A stretch of 64,000 nucleotides of DNA from Chitinophaga sp. YR627 (GTDB lineage Bacteria > Bacteroidota > Bacteroidia > Chitinophagales > Chitinophagaceae): NCBI RefSeq assembly GCF_900114995.1, contig NZ_FOUX01000005.1:434001-498000 (forward strand), given 5' to 3'. The notes under the pieces are model-generated. The model ran no database searches. It saw only the letters and a program-made list of their open reading frames with translations, and was not told the origin of the DNA. Made by a program: the position numbers and the translations under genes. This document shows, one piece after another, positions 62,810 to 64,000 of this stretch; the first letter of the stretch is position 1, and each line of letters starts with the position of its first letter.

Positions 62810-63970
62810 ATGAAAAACATGAAAATTCCACCGATTGCGGCATTACTCCTGGCCCTTACTATGGCAAGCTGCGGAAAAAAGGAGATCAGTAGCATGGAAA
62901 AGTTGTCCACTGAAACGAGTACCAAAGGTCTGGTGACCGTCAATTCCATACAGCCTGTACGCTCAGAAGCCCTGTTAGCCATGCAGTGCTATAACAATGC
63001 ATTTTACAATCAATATGGCACCTATGGCTCTTCTTTTAAAGCTTATTACTATTCTGACGTCAACCGTACCGGCAGAATGGATTTCTGGCGGCAGGCGGAA
63101 GCTATCGAGACATTAATAGACGCCTACAACGTCAACAATGACGCAGATCTCCGGAATAAAATGGTCTACCTCTACAACGGTATGCGCGATGCCTATGGAT
63201 TACTCTGGACCTCCAATACCTTCAATGACGATGTCATCTGGGGCGCATTAATGTGTGTCCGGGCCTTTCTTATCACCAATGACGGTGGGATGAAGGATAT
63301 GGCTAAAAACAACTTTGATATGGTCTGGAATCGTGCCTGGGATACCAACCTTGGCGGCGGATTATGGTGGACCACCACCAAGGCCACTAAAAATGCCTGC
63401 GTAAACGCCCCCGCTGCCATCTGCGCGATGTACCTCTACCAGGTAACCGGCGACGTCAGTTACCGGGATAAAGCCAAAATGATCACCGACTGGATGGTCA
63501 GCCGGCTATATGTATCCGGCACCGGAGAAGTCAAAGGCGCAATCAATGCCGCCGGCACCATCACCGAAGGTTCCCGTACCTATACACAGGGCACTTTTAT
63601 CGGCGCCTGTAGCATGCTGCATAACTCCTACCCTTCCTCCAACTTTAAAGCAATGGGTATGAAGGCCATGGACTACACAAAAAATAATATGTGCAACGCC
63701 CAGGGCCTGATGCCTGATGAATATGACTGCGATGATTGTCAGGGGTTCAAAGCTATCTTTGCACGTTGGGCCTGCCGGTTTGTAAAAGATCATAATTTGC
63801 AGACTAATTACGCCGCCTGGCTGAATTACAACGCCGCCGAAGCCTGGAACTACCGGAATTCAAATGGACTGATGTGGGGGCAATGGTGGAGAAGAACGCC
63901 GGATAGTTATGTAAATTCATTTGAGACGACCTGCGGAGTGGCAATGATGAATGGTGTCTGGGTATTTTGA
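62810..63970 (+). CDS. GH76-like (alpha-1,6-mannanase-type) lipoprotein
   Basis: A 386-residue lipoprotein with lipobox MASC (C21). An (alpha/alpha)6-barrel hydrolase of the GH76 type: FWRQAEAIETLIDAYN near the start, the catalytic Asp pair D140-D141 in TFNDDVIWGALM, and GGGLWWTTTKATKNACVNAP. A second acidic site, EYDCDDCQGFKAIFARW, is near the C-terminus. GH76 enzymes cut alpha-1,6-mannan, for example of fungal walls. An in-frame ATG at 62819 is an alternative start that would shorten the signal by three residues. No SusCD pair is adjacent within the window. The last 30 bases after it hold nothing recognisable. Confidence 0.9.
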   Translation: MKNMKIPPIAALLLALTMASCGKKEISSMEKLSTETSTKGLVTVNSIQPVRSEALLAMQCYNNAFYNQYGTYGSSFKAYYYSDVNRTGRMDFWRQAEAIETLIDAYNVNNDADLRNKMVYLYNGMRDAYGLLWTSNTFNDDVIWGALMCVRAFLITNDGGMKDMAKNNFDMVWNRAWDTNLGGGLWWTTTKATKNACVNAPAAICAMYLYQVTGDVSYRDKAKMITDWMVSRLYVSGTGEVKGAINAAGTITEGSRTYTQGTFIGACSMLHNSYPSSNFKAMGMKAMDYTKNNMCNAQGLMPDEYDCDDCQGFKAIFARWACRFVKDHNLQTNYAAWLNYNAAEAWNYRNSNGLMWGQWWRRTPDSYVNSFETTCGVAMMNGVWVF

Positions 63971-64000
63971 TAGTCTGACTATAGTTACCTTACGTTAGTG

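Overview
The window looks like chromosomal DNA of a Bacteroidota bacterium, most likely a Chitinophaga-like member of the Chitinophagaceae. This is inferred from gene content and was not tested by a search. The supporting features are two large TonB-dependent receptors with carboxypeptidase-regulatory-like N-termini, many short 'CKKD'-type lipoproteins, a very large TamB protein, a propeller/Y_Y_Y sensor kinase with a LytTR regulator, the archaeal/eukaryal-type prolyl-tRNA synthetase, weak Shine-Dalgarno signals, and several copies of the Bacteroidota -7 promoter motif TAnnTTTG. Almost all the DNA is coding. I see no rRNA, tRNA, CRISPR array, transposase or integrase.

Layout. 1-2393: AraC-type regulator, an isolated T4-type lysozyme and a 683-base gap holding a perfect 30-bp inverted repeat. 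2394-3867: NarL-type two-component pair. 3953-11061: miaB, an orphan sigma-54 activator, lptE, a Pro/Ala-rich repeat protein, secG, mltG and a BrkB-family membrane protein. 11062-11764: non-coding stretch with a 110-bp tandem duplication. 11765-23367: redoxin, M14 carboxypeptidase, small lipoproteins, a TonB-dependent receptor, gamma-glutamyltransferase, then a tight plus-strand run (DinB-like, lipoprotein, PLP enzyme, TraB/GumN). 23572-35460: tamB, ribBA, an Oar-like TonB-dependent receptor and two tandem paralogous lipoproteins.

35635-40965 is the most distinctive region: a serine hydrolase, an ATP-grasp ligase with a Lys-rich tail, a GCS2/YbdK-type carboxylate-amine ligase, a class I glutamine amidotransferase and a second, divergent ATP-grasp-like ligase. 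Together they look like a compact pathway that joins carboxylates to amines, and its product cannot be named from sequence.

40960-54000: FAD oxidoreductase, rhodanese, PASTA protein, ddl, ferredoxin, acyl-CoA reductase, a DegP-type protease, the LytTR/propeller-kinase pair and proS. 54033-63970: a Gly/Tyr-rich lipoprotein, an OmpP1/FadL porin, then a tRNA and RNA maturation group (miaA, PRiA4-like protein, CCA/HD nucleotidyltransferase, tsaC) behind a glycosyltransferase, and finally dapD and a GH76 mannanase-like lipoprotein.

Themes: envelope biogenesis (lptE, secG, mltG, tamB, ddl/PASTA, dapD, degP), tRNA maturation (miaA and miaB act in sequence on A37; also tsaC, CCA enzyme and proS), and outer-membrane uptake. 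Transcription units are mostly short and end in clear hairpin terminators, several of them shared by convergent genes.
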